NCBI GenBank assembly: GCA_036405135.1
Contig: DASWYF010000031.1
Coordinates: forward strand, 28,522-92,521
Reading direction: 5' to 3'
Source: Verrucomicrobiia bacterium
GTDB lineage: Bacteria > Verrucomicrobiota > Verrucomicrobiia > Limisphaerales > JAEYXS01
DNA: 64,000 nucleotides
Below are positions 20,148 to 27,855 of the stretch, in pieces (position 1 is the first letter of the stretch; each line of letters begins with the position of its first letter). A program made the position numbers and the translations under genes. The notes beneath the pieces are model-generated. The model made no database searches and had not been told where the DNA came from. It worked only from the letters and a program-made list of their open reading frames with translations.

Positions 20148-21437
20148 ATGCCACTGTTCGACAGCTTGCGCCGTATGCTCTCCCCCGAGGGCAAAAGCGG
20201 CGCTGCGGCTGCCAAGCTCCCCACTTGCCGGGGTGCGCGCACAGTGGATTACCTGTCCAAGACGGGTGAATTTTCCATCGAAGCCCGCTACCTGCTTGAC
20301 CTCATCTTGCTGGATGCGATCGCTGTAAAAGCCAGCGATGTGCATCTGGATCCTGCTGAGGACCATATGCTTGTCCGCTATCGCATCGACGGCATGTTGC
20401 ATGATGTGGTGAAACTGCCGAATCACCTGAAAGGCTCCCTCGCCAATCGTGTGAAGGTGATGGCAGACTTGAAGATTTACGAGAGCCGGGTGCCGCAGGA
20501 AGGCAAGGCCAAGGCCGATCCGGCCATGGGTGGATTCGAGATGCGTGTCTCGCTCTCGCCGATGGTAGCGGGAGAAAAGATTTCCATCCGCCTGTTCCGA
20601 CCGGGTGAACAGCGCTTCAGTGTCCAGGCTTTGGGTTTTGATCCGGATACGTTGCATCAATGGGTAAACCTCATCTCCCAGCCGCATGGTTTGTTGCTGC
20701 TGACCGGGCCCGTGGGTTCAGGCAAGACCACTACTCTTTATTCCACGCTCACGCACTTGGTGAACACTCAAGGCCAGCGTCTGAATATCACCACCGTGGA
20801 GGATCCGGTTGAATCGGTTTTGCCGCGCGTGAACCAGGCCACCGTGAACGTGGCGCAAGGGTTCACCTACCCCATCGCCTTGCGTTCTATTCTGCGACAC
20901 GATCCGCAGGTCATCATGATCGGTGAGATACGGGATGAGGAGACGGCGGGCATCGCTGTGCGCGCCAGCCTTTCAGGTCATTTGGTCTTGAGCACGGTGC
21001 ATAGCGGCACAGCGGCGGGTGCGTTTGCGCGAATGGCAAACTTGCATGTAGACCCGCAACTGCTTGCTAGCGCCACGATAGGCGTGATGAATCTGCGTCT
21101 CGTCCGCCAGAACTGCACACAATGCGCCATCCCCTACGAGCCCGGCCCGATGCATATGGCGCGCTTGGAAGGATTGGACCTGGATCGCGCATTCTTTCGT
21201 AAAGGCACCGGTTGCGCTGCTTGTGGCTTCACCGGCTTCCAAGGGCGCCTGCCCATCACGGAATTGCTGGTGAAGAATCCGGAGATCGAACGCCTCATCG
21301 CCGCGAACGCCCCTAGCCAGCAGATCCATGACCTCGCCGAGCAACACGGCATGTGTTCTTTGGCGGCCAGCGCAGTCTTGCGCACCTTCAATGGTGAAAC
21401 GACTTTGGAAGAGATATCCAATCTCCTCATCGCGTAA
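20148..21437 (+). CDS. GspE/PilB-type secretion or pilus ATPase, orphan
   Basis: 429 residues. Asp box and NTPase motifs are complete: ASDVHLDP, Walker A TGPVGSGKTTT, EDPVE, Walker B IMIGEIRDEETA, and His box GHLVLSTVHSG. A C-terminal tetracysteine motif (NCTQCAIPY, then GCAACGFTGFQGR) binds zinc in this family. The N-terminal domain is short compared with PilB/GspE. No other type II secretion or type IV pilus gene is in this window, so the partner system must be elsewhere. It is divergent from the DEAD-box helicase. Confidence 0.9.
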   Translation: MPLFDSLRRMLSPEGKSGAAAAKLPTCRGARTVDYLSKTGEFSIEARYLLDLILLDAIAVKASDVHLDPAEDHMLVRYRIDGMLHDVVKLPNHLKGSLANRVKVMADLKIYESRVPQEGKAKADPAMGGFEMRVSLSPMVAGEKISIRLFRPGEQRFSVQALGFDPDTLHQWVNLISQPHGLLLLTGPVGSGKTTTLYSTLTHLVNTQGQRLNITTVEDPVESVLPRVNQATVNVAQGFTYPIALRSILRHDPQVIMIGEIRDEETAGIAVRASLSGHLVLSTVHSGTAAGAFARMANLHVDPQLLASATIGVMNLRLVRQNCTQCAIPYEPGPMHMARLEGLDLDRAFFRKGTGCAACGFTGFQGRLPITELLVKNPEIERLIAANAPSQQIHDLAEQHGMCSLAASAVLRTFNGETTLEEISNLLIA

Positions 21438-21521
21438 TTTTACGCGTTTTGGGAATCATCTCTCTTGCGAAATCCTCACGCAAAGGCGTATCGTCCGATA
21501 GCCTTCGGACAAAGCCACGCC

Positions 21522-22238
21522 ATGAAATGCCTCGTAGTAGCCGATCTGCACTACGCCCTAAAACAATGGGATTGGGTGCACCGTGCCGCTGACAGCTTCG
21601 ACCTCGTCATCATCGCCGGAGACCTGCTGGACCTGAGTTCGCTCGTGGAGCGTGAGGCTCAATCCATTGTTGTCCTGAAATACCTCGACCGGATTGTCCG
21701 CAAGAAACCTCTGCTCGTGTGTTCCGGCAATCACGATGGCACCGACCACAATGCAGAGAATGAAGCCATCGCCACGTGGCTTGAGGAAGCGCGTGAGGGC
21801 GGCACGCTGGTGGACGGTGATTCATGGGAGAAAGACGGCTGCCTGTTCACCATCTGTCCTTGGTGGGATGGTGATATCACACGCAAGGAAGTCGGAGAAT
21901 TGCTCGCGCGCGATGCGGCAAAGCCCAAGCAACGCTGGATCTGGATCTATCATGCTCCCCCTGATCATACGAAAGTGAGCTGGACCGGTCGTGATTGGGG
22001 TGGCGATGCGCACCTTGTAGAATGGATCAAACAATATCAGCCAGACATGGTTTTGAGCGGGCACATCCATCAGTCCCCTTTCCGTAACGAAGGCTCGTGG
22101 ATCGATAAGATAAACGGCACGTGGGTTTTCAATACAGGACGTCAGATAGGCCCTGAACCCGCCTTCATCCTTCTGGATCTGGAAAACAGGCAGGCGACTT
22201 GGACATCCCAGGCGGGACAGGAGACGATGGCCTTATAG
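21522..22238 (+). CDS. Calcineurin-like metallophosphoesterase
   Basis: 238 residues from the ATG at 21522. Metal-binding blocks appear in order: VADLHYA (D-x-H), IIAGDLLDL (GD), CSGNHDG (GNHD), WIYHAPP, and SGHIHQSPF (GH-x-H). There is no signal peptide or membrane segment, so it is a cytoplasmic phosphoesterase of unknown substrate. It converges on the cNMP-binding gene with seven bases between stops. Confidence 0.9.
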   Translation: MKCLVVADLHYALKQWDWVHRAADSFDLVIIAGDLLDLSSLVEREAQSIVVLKYLDRIVRKKPLLVCSGNHDGTDHNAENEAIATWLEEAREGGTLVDGDSWEKDGCLFTICPWWDGDITRKEVGELLARDAAKPKQRWIWIYHAPPDHTKVSWTGRDWGGDAHLVEWIKQYQPDMVLSGHIHQSPFRNEGSWIDKINGTWVFNTGRQIGPEPAFILLDLENRQATWTSQAGQETMAL

Positions 22239-22245
22239 GACGGGA

Positions 22246-22707
22246 TTACCCGGACTTTTTCTTCGACTTCCCTTGATGATGCAGCAAGCTTTCCAGCACT
22301 TCATCCACCATGCTCATGTGATCTTTCTGATCTTCGAACTGGTGTTTCAAGTCTACCAGATAGCGCGTGAGATTGTTTAGCCTCCGCGCCAGTGTTTCAG
22401 CGACGATGATCGTTACTTCTGGATGTGCATCCAGAAACTGGCGTGCATTCTCGGCCTCCAAGAACTTGCAATCTGTCAGGCACTTGACGGTGGCCATGTG
22501 CGGCTGATGGAGCAGGATGGACATCTCGCCAAAGATGGACCCAGGTTCAGACACACGGCTTACCTGCACATCGCCTTTGCATATCTCCACCTTACCCTCT
22601 ATGAGGATATAGAGGTGGCCCGTGCTCTGGCCTTCGTGCAAAACCTCATCGCCTGTCTTATAGGATACCTGCGGCAGTGCCTGGCAAGATTCCAGCATAT
22701 GGCTCAT
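22246..22707 (-). CDS. Cyclic-nucleotide-binding domain protein without HTH
   Basis: 153 residues. A CNB domain spans about residues 10-120 with the phosphate-binding cassette region EPGSIFGEMSILLHQPHMATV. The canonical R in RTA is replaced by H-M-A, so cAMP affinity is doubtful. The rest is helical and Lys rich (LVDLKHQFEDQKDHMSMVDEVLESLL), with no DNA-binding domain. It could be a signalling adaptor. A perfect palindrome sits 24 bases upstream of its start. Confidence 0.85.
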   Translation of the reverse strand: MSHMLESCQALPQVSYKTGDEVLHEGQSTGHLYILIEGKVEICKGDVQVSRVSEPGSIFGEMSILLHQPHMATVKCLTDCKFLEAENARQFLDAHPEVTIIVAETLARRLNNLTRYLVDLKHQFEDQKDHMSMVDEVLESLLHHQGKSKKKSG

Positions 22708-22730
22708 AACACCGCCAAGGTGAAGGACCC

Positions 22731-22747
22731 GTTTGACAACGTCAAAC
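22731..22747. promoter_or_regulatory. Perfect palindrome GTTTGAC-AAC-GTCAAAC upstream of the cNMP-binding gene
   Basis: Seven-base arms with a three-base spacer, 24-40 bases upstream of the start codon at 22707 (minus strand). Size and position suit an operator for a dimeric HTH regulator. The regulator is unknown. Confidence 0.45.
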
Positions 22748-22790
22748 GTTGCTTCACCGGGATAGTTAATTGGAGAGCGTCAAAGCAAAA

Positions 22791-22817
22791 CCGCGCATGA
22801 ATTCATTTCATGCGCGG
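22791..22817 (-). terminator. Rho-independent terminator after the outer-membrane protein gene
   Basis: An 11-base perfect stem (CCGCGCATGAA and its complement, loop TTCAT), followed on the minus strand by GGTTTTGCTTTG. It lies 26 bases past the stop of the gene at 22843-23697. Confidence 0.75.
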
Positions 22818-22842
22818 CTGCCTTAAACATCTTTCAGAGCAA

Positions 22843-23697
22843 TCAGAACCGCCACACCAGATCCACCGTCACGCGGTCTTTGAAGATGTCATTGCTCGGC
22901 GCAAAGCCACGCTCGTAAGCGAATCCCAAATCCACGTTCTCGAGAACCCGCGAACGGAAACCCACTCCCCACGCAGCTTGCGTGCGACCACCGGCATTCG
23001 TGCTGCCGAAGTTGATCAGATCGAAGCCCTCGGAATTGAAGGGCAATTGGTTACCTTCGGTGAGCGTAGTCACAGCATTGATGGTGGTGAATGGGATGAA
23101 CCATCTACAGGTGAAGTAATCCGCCATCAGGCTGTAACGCACATTGGCTGTCTCTTTGTCCATGTCGATCGGGATGCGTGCTCCGAGATTACCGGTCAGG
23201 TGGAACTTGTCCCACCCCTTGATGGCCGAGACAAACAGGTTGAACTCACCAGACGCATTCCCTTGGAACACATCTTGATTGCCGGAGGGCAGTTCAAAGG
23301 TCAGGCCTGGTGTGATGACCGTTTGCTGCTCGTCATTCTTATAAACGGCATACTTCACACCGAAGCCGATGTCCGCCCAGCCATTCTGCGCAGGACCGAC
23401 CTCAGGGTTGAACTCGATGAAGCCGTCCTTAGTGGCGATGATGGCCAGCCGGTCATTCACGGCGTAGCGCAATTGCACGGCGTATACACGCACATCCACG
23501 TCAGTCCCGAGGAATGCATTATCTAGACGGTGGTAGGCGAAGATCGGGCGAACCTCACTTTGAATCAAAGGTGATTCAAAGAAAATGGGATTCGTCACCG
23601 GCGCGATCGCCTGTGCGGTCCAGTCCTCTGCGTGCACAGTTGTTCCTAGAATCAAACCTGCTGCAGCAGCCATTAATTTCAGTGATGTTTGTTTCAT
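22843..23697 (-). CDS. Outer-membrane beta-barrel protein, transporter-like
   Basis: 284 residues. A signal peptide (MKQTSLKLMAAAAGLILGTTVHA) is followed by alternating amphipathic strands and a C-terminal VDLVWRF, ending in Phe as outer-membrane barrels do. Features such as DIGFGVKYAVY and PGLTFELPSGN resemble the phenol-degradation MetA-like/transporter barrel family. The cargo is unknown. It is divergent from the NO-response operon and shares a 157-base intergenic region containing the NsrR-like box, although the box is far closer to the globin gene. Confidence 0.78.
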   Translation of the reverse strand: MKQTSLKLMAAAAGLILGTTVHAEDWTAQAIAPVTNPIFFESPLIQSEVRPIFAYHRLDNAFLGTDVDVRVYAVQLRYAVNDRLAIIATKDGFIEFNPEVGPAQNGWADIGFGVKYAVYKNDEQQTVITPGLTFELPSGNQDVFQGNASGEFNLFVSAIKGWDKFHLTGNLGARIPIDMDKETANVRYSLMADYFTCRWFIPFTTINAVTTLTEGNQLPFNSEGFDLINFGSTNAGGRTQAAWGVGFRSRVLENVDLGFAYERGFAPSNDIFKDRVTVDLVWRF

Positions 23698-23819
23698 AAA
23701 TCAACAAACTTCACTTATACTCCTAGAGATCCGTTCTCTACCCTCCGCTTGTCGCTTCCCTGCTTTCTCTTGGGACAAAATAGGATGGCTCTCACGCCAA
23801 AATGGGTCAGCGAAAATGT

Positions 23820-23851
23820 TTGAATAGATGCTTTTAAAATGCATCTATATT
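23820..23851 (+). promoter_or_regulatory. NsrR-type operator inside a probable promoter of the globin operon
   Basis: Arms AGATGCTTTT and AAATGCATCT around a central A (23826-23846) form an inverted repeat with one mismatch. It closely resembles the known NsrR consensus (AAGATGCATTT and its mirror). It fills the space between a -35-like TTGAAT (23820-23825) and -10-like TCTATA/TATATT (23844-23851), so binding would block transcription. The operon's own second gene encodes an NsrR-like protein, which implies autoregulation. Confidence 0.8.
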
Positions 23852-23854
23852 GAT

Positions 23855-24319
23855 ATGAACGTCAGTTTGCTGGAACGCATGGGTGGACGACCGGTTCTCC
23901 TGAACCTGTTACGCCATTTCTATGCCGATGTCCGTCAACACGTACTGATCGGCCCTATCTTCACCGCACATATCACAGATTGGCCGGCGCATCTGGAGAA
24001 GATTGCGGATTTTTGGAGTACCATCGCCGGTGGTCCGCCCGCTTACAGCGGGCCCATGGGGGCCAAACACATGCCTTTAGAGCTAAAGGAAGAACACTTT
24101 CAGGCATGGCTGGGCCTGTGGGAACATAATTGCAAAGTCTGGCTGGCTGCCGATTGCGCAGCGGAAATGATTCAATTTGCCCGGAGCATAGCCCTGCGTC
24201 TGCGCTTGATCAGCGGTGTCACCATCCCCGCAGACAGCCTTGGTGCCAGCCTGACTTTCGGTACGAGGCCGTATGGACAGAAGCCTTCCGTTAGGCTTCA
24301 ATCCGGCCCGACATCATGA
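23855..24319 (+). CDS. Truncated haemoglobin, group III-like
   Basis: 154 residues from the ATG at 23855. SLLERMGGRPVLLNLLRHFYADV gives helices A-B with Tyr at B10 (Y23). GPIF and HLEKIADFWSTIAGG follow, then the proximal His in KHMPL (H72) and EEHFQAWLGLW, as in group III truncated globins. The C-terminus is longer than usual and Pro/Arg rich. The start is uncertain: the ATG lies very close to the -10-like box, so the ATG at 23879 is possible if the transcript begins about 23857. The gene overlaps the regulator gene by four bases (ATGA). Truncated globins bind O2 and NO; in this context NO detoxification is likely. Confidence 0.85.
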   Translation: MNVSLLERMGGRPVLLNLLRHFYADVRQHVLIGPIFTAHITDWPAHLEKIADFWSTIAGGPPAYSGPMGAKHMPLELKEEHFQAWLGLWEHNCKVWLAADCAAEMIQFARSIALRLRLISGVTIPADSLGASLTFGTRPYGQKPSVRLQSGPTS

Positions 24320-24753
24320 ATCTGACCTTATTCTCTGATTACTCGCTTCGCATTCTCATGTATGCAGCTCTCAATGGTGGCAAGCAGTTCTCGGTGGATG
24401 ACGTGTCGAACGCCTACAAGCTCTCGCGCCATCATGTGGCCAAGGCGGTGAACTTCCTTTCGCAGGAAGGTTACCTGGCCGCCAAGCGTGGTCGCGGGGG
24501 TGGGATTCTGCTGGGCAAAGCACCTTCGGAAATACGCATCGGCCAGTTGCTGCGCCGTAGCGAAGCAGGAACTCCGTTCATCGAGTGTTTCGATGTGGCC
24601 ACGAATACATGTCCGCTCATCAAAGGCTGCATGCTGAAGGGGGCTCTGTTCGAAGCGTGGAATGCGTTCTTCGATACGCTGGATAAATACACGCTCGCCG
24701 ATTTCGTAAAACGACCCGAGCGCCTGCAACAGGCGTTGGCGATCACTACATGA
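24316..24753 (+). CDS. nsrR: Rrf2-family Fe-S transcription regulator, NsrR-like
   Basis: 145 residues. The N-terminus MNLTLFSDYSLRILMY has Asp8, the ligand known from Streptomyces NsrR. The winged helix includes KLSRHHVAKAVNFLSQEGYLAAKRGRGGG, typical of Rrf2. Three cysteines C91, C99 and C105 (ECFDVATNTCPLIKGC) match the cluster-binding triad, with seven residues between the first pair rather than four or five. NsrR represses NO-defence genes and is released when NO attacks its Fe-S cluster. It overlaps both neighbours by ATGA. The NsrR-like box upstream fits this regulator. Confidence 0.9.
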   Translation: MNLTLFSDYSLRILMYAALNGGKQFSVDDVSNAYKLSRHHVAKAVNFLSQEGYLAAKRGRGGGILLGKAPSEIRIGQLLRRSEAGTPFIECFDVATNTCPLIKGCMLKGALFEAWNAFFDTLDKYTLADFVKRPERLQQALAITT

Positions 24754-26069
24754 AGTTGCTGTTACATAGTTTCATTCTGTTTTTAAGTTCTGTCATAGGC
24801 ACATACGCCCAAGGCACCGAAGAATACGAACAAGCACCCATCCGCTACTCTGCCACCGCCGCAAAGGACGCCACGCAAAAACTCGAGGCTAAATTCGCTT
24901 CGGGTGAATTAAAATTTTCCTCCACGGATAAAGAGAATGTCCGTCTCATCTTGCGTGAGATGAATGTGCCAGTGGAAAGTCAGGTCATCGTTTTTTCCAA
25001 GACCAGTCTCCAGCGCGGGCTCATCTCCCCCCAGCATCCACGCACGATTTACTTCAGTGACGATTGCTACATCGGTTGGGTGCCGGGTGGCTTGGTAGAG
25101 GTAGCGAGCTTCGATCCTGAACTGGGCCCGGTCTTTTATACTTTCGATCCGCGTCCTCTCGCCAAGCCCGAACTGCCCCACTTCAAACGCGACAATGATT
25201 GCCTGAGCTGTCATGGCGGCTCCTTCGTGCGCGGCATCCCAGGTGTGTTTGTCCGTTCGGTGAATACCACGGAGACCGGCGATCCCCTGCTCCAGTTCGG
25301 TTCCAAGGTGGTGGACCACACCACCCCATTCAAAGACCGCTGGGGCGGTTGGTATGTGACGGGCACGCATGGTGATTCCATACATCAAGGCAATGTTTTC
25401 GCAGTGGATAAGAATCGCGAACTCCAGGTGGACTACCACAAGGGTGCAAACATCACCGGGCTCTCACGTTTTTTCCCGGTGGAGAATCTGCTGACGGATT
25501 CGAGCGACATCGTCGCCTTGCTTGTGCTGGAGCATCAGACCGCGATGCACAATGCGATCACGCGTGCTGCTTACAACTCACGGCGAATGCTTGCGTATCA
25601 ACGAAATCTGCAGACGGACTTGAAAGAGCCTGTGACCGATGAGCCCAGCTACGACAGCGTGAAGCGCGTCTTCGACAGCTCAGCCCGGGATGTGGTGGAT
25701 CATCTGCTCTTCAAGGATGAAGCCATTTTACCCGAAGATGGCGTAAAAGGTTCCAACGCGTTTCAGCAAGTATATGAGCGAGGCGGTGTCCGCACGAAAG
25801 ATGGCCGTTCATTGCGCGACTTGCGGCTGGATCGTTACCTCTTCAAATACCGTTGCAGCCATCTTATCTATTCGAAACAGTTTCTCGCTTTGCCGAAGCA
25901 ACTCAAGCAACGCATCTATGCGCGCTTGGAAAAAGCGCTGGATGAGAATGATCCAGATTCACGGTATGATCATCTCAGCAAGCAGGAACGGATTGGTATC
26001 CGTGAGATTTTGCGGGAGACGCATCCGGATTTAAAAGTTACTTGGCAGAAGCAGACGGCGCCGAAGTAG
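24750..26069 (+). CDS. Exported protein with one c-type haem motif, uncharacterised, NO-operon member
   Basis: 439 residues. A signal peptide (MKLLLHSFILFLSSVIGTYA) is followed by a large domain. A single CLSCH haem-attachment motif sits at residues 151-155, preceded by HFKRDND and followed by GGSFVRGIPGVFVRSV. Further on are RWGGWYVTGTHG and LLVLEHQTAMHNAITRAAYNSRRML, a helix with His that could give a second iron ligand. It is not a standard cytochrome c size. I do not know a function for this family. Its ATG overlaps the nsrR stop (ATGA), so it should be induced by NO. Possible roles are a periplasmic NO-binding or redox protein; this is inference. Confidence 0.82.
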   Translation: MKLLLHSFILFLSSVIGTYAQGTEEYEQAPIRYSATAAKDATQKLEAKFASGELKFSSTDKENVRLILREMNVPVESQVIVFSKTSLQRGLISPQHPRTIYFSDDCYIGWVPGGLVEVASFDPELGPVFYTFDPRPLAKPELPHFKRDNDCLSCHGGSFVRGIPGVFVRSVNTTETGDPLLQFGSKVVDHTTPFKDRWGGWYVTGTHGDSIHQGNVFAVDKNRELQVDYHKGANITGLSRFFPVENLLTDSSDIVALLVLEHQTAMHNAITRAAYNSRRMLAYQRNLQTDLKEPVTDEPSYDSVKRVFDSSARDVVDHLLFKDEAILPEDGVKGSNAFQQVYERGGVRTKDGRSLRDLRLDRYLFKYRCSHLIYSKQFLALPKQLKQRIYARLEKALDENDPDSRYDHLSKQERIGIREILRETHPDLKVTWQKQTAPK

Positions 26070-26072
26070 CAA

Positions 26073-26146
26073 CTTTGGACCTCGGCGGCTCGCCACGATG
26101 CGGTGTCGGGGTTGTTCTCCCCAAGAGAACCAGACGCAGTCCAAAG
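26073..26146. repeat. Inverted CTTTGGAC repeat between convergent genes
   Basis: CTTTGGAC at 26073-26080 and GTCCAAAG at 26139-26146 enclose a GC-rich 58-base segment between two converging stop codons. It may serve as a bidirectional terminator or be part of a dispersed repeat; GTCCAAAG recurs near 38500. Confidence 0.5.
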
Positions 26147-26153
26147 GTATCAG

Positions 26154-26843
26154 CTACTGTTTTGCAAAATACTTCAGCATCTTCTCCAATGCCTTCGAGC
26201 GATGGCTCAGCTTGTTCTTCACTTCTTCGCCCAATTCTGCAAAGGACTTGTCATATCCAACCGGGATGAACATGGGATCATAGCCAAATCCGCCGCCGCC
26301 AGCGGGCTTGGTATCCATGCGGCCTTCACATGCACCTTCGAATACCAGTGTGGCCGTTTCCAATTCATCCGCTGCGCAAGGAGGTGAGGAACATTTCTCC
26401 TCTTTCACCAATGGCGTGAGTGCCAGCGCGCAACGAAAACGCGCACTGCGTATTTCCGTTGGCACACCTTGCATAAGACGCAGCAACTTGGCGTTATTTT
26501 CGCCATCTGGGGAATTGCCCGGCTTGCCGGAATCCAGATTCGCGAATCGCGCGGAGTAGACTCCGGGGGCGCCGTTCAGCGCATCCACTTCCAAGCCGCT
26601 GTCATCTGCGAGCACATAGGCCTCACCCGAAATTTGGGATAATTTCCCGGGCGTCTCCAGAAGCCAGTGCGCCAAGCCCGCTGACTTCAACGTGGCGTTG
26701 CCTCCAAACGTGGTCGCGTTCTCTTCGATCGGCGGCGCGTCAGGAAACTCGACCAGGGAAAGGCAGCGGAAAGAGGGACCGAGGATCTGCTGGATCTCTT
26801 CCGTCTTGTGTTTGTTGCGCGTGGCCAGAATCAAAGTGATCAC
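26154..26843 (-). CDS. rdgB: XTP/dITP diphosphatase (RdgB/HAM1)
   Basis: 229 residues. The start MITLILATRNKHKTEEI gives the conserved T-x-N-x-x-K motif. Then follow TFGGNATLKS, VLADDSGLEVDALNGAPGVYSARFA, GGGGFGYDPMF and the late KNKLSHRSKALEKM, all diagnostic. It hydrolyses non-canonical purine nucleoside triphosphates (ITP, XTP) to keep them out of DNA and RNA. A short Cys-Pro-rich insertion (EEKCSSPPCAADE) sits in the middle. Its start is 51 bases downstream of the Rieske gene stop on the same strand. Confidence 0.96.
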   Translation of the reverse strand: MITLILATRNKHKTEEIQQILGPSFRCLSLVEFPDAPPIEENATTFGGNATLKSAGLAHWLLETPGKLSQISGEAYVLADDSGLEVDALNGAPGVYSARFANLDSGKPGNSPDGENNAKLLRLMQGVPTEIRSARFRCALALTPLVKEEKCSSPPCAADELETATLVFEGACEGRMDTKPAGGGGFGYDPMFIPVGYDKSFAELGEEVKNKLSHRSKALEKMLKYFAKQ

Positions 26844-26894
26844 GCTTTAAGAAAATCCGAAATACGCCGGGAACCAAGTCTAAAGCGCAGTCGC

Positions 26895-27626
26895 TTACAA
26901 CTGTGTCACCTTCACATTCACTAAAAAGAATCCGCTCTGGCCGTTGCGGCTCACATACACAATCTGGCTGGTGCCGCTGGCGGTCACTTCAGTGGTCACG
27001 ATCGTCCCAGAGGGATTTATGGAGAATGGCACCACGTTTTCCGCCCCGGTCAACTGTGCACGAAAACGGATCTCATACTTTATCCCTGGAGTGGATGTAA
27101 AAGTGAGTTCAAGACGATCTGCGCCTGAGGCGGTCACTACTGTCACCCTGTATGCCATATCGGGCAAACTGATCTCCAGCAAACCATCCGACGCTTGATG
27201 AAGTGACTCATACTGCGGCAGAGATCCGCCTATCGCCGGCCCCATGTAAGCAATTCCTTCGTGATTGAAGAGCGAGCCGTGATTTGTGCAACGAAAGTTC
27301 GTGCCATTGGGAACGACCGTGCCGCCGGCATGAGGACATTGGGCACGCATGACGCGATAACCTTCCGTCATCCGGCTGATCAGCACAGGATAGTTTGTAT
27401 CGTAGGCAAGCCCGATGAAACCGCCTACTGCTCCGAGCACGGGGAAATCAGAGGGCTTCACCGTCAGCTTTCCATCGGTAGCCGATGACATGAGAGCCAG
27501 CACCGGTTGCGCCCATGTTTTGGAGCCCAAGCGACAACTTGCGAGACCGGTGAACAAGCCAGCAATGAAATCTCTCCGGTTCGGCAGGCAAGGCTTGGTC
27601 TGGCAAGGCAGCATGCTCAAAAGCAT
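26895..27626 (-). CDS. Exported Rieske [2Fe-2S] protein
   Basis: About 243 residues. The Rieske ligands are complete: CPHAGG and, 16 residues later, CTNHGSLF, giving C-x-H and C-x2-H. The N-terminus has a Tat-like signal (NRRDFIAGLFTGLASC), so it is exported folded. A C-terminal beta domain of about 90 residues (from LEISLPDMAYRV on) follows. Starts are possible at 27656 (GTG), 27626 (ATG with AAGGGG in front) and 27614; I chose 27626. No dioxygenase or cytochrome b partner is nearby, so its electron partner is unknown. Confidence 0.82.
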   Translation of the reverse strand: MLLSMLPCQTKPCLPNRRDFIAGLFTGLASCRLGSKTWAQPVLALMSSATDGKLTVKPSDFPVLGAVGGFIGLAYDTNYPVLISRMTEGYRVMRAQCPHAGGTVVPNGTNFRCTNHGSLFNHEGIAYMGPAIGGSLPQYESLHQASDGLLEISLPDMAYRVTVVTASGADRLELTFTSTPGIKYEIRFRAQLTGAENVVPFSINPSGTIVTTEVTASGTSQIVYVSRNGQSGFFLVNVKVTQL

Positions 27627-27634
27627 GCCTTGCC
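27602..27634. repeat. Hairpin covering the Rieske gene start
   Basis: GGCAAG / CTTGCC outside and GCATGC / GCATGC inside, loop TCAAAA, with a three-base bulge. Two candidate start codons lie in the stem, so the structure could hinder initiation. The surrounding CCTTGC repeats suggest stutter sequence was recruited as the N-terminal leader. Confidence 0.5.
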
Positions 27635-27855
27635 CCTTGGAATTCCAGCAAGGCACCTCCGGTCACATTCGGGTGACAATTGGCTGTCAAACCTTTCCCC
27701 AAAAATTAGCACATACAAAAAACGGGTGCCCCAGTGTCTAGTGACTGACAGGACCAGACGCGAATCATGCGCTCAACCAGGGGGCCATAGGCAAAAATTT
27801 ATGATTGGCCCCCGGCATGGTTTCCTTAATCCTCTGGCACCCGATAGCAGCAATT

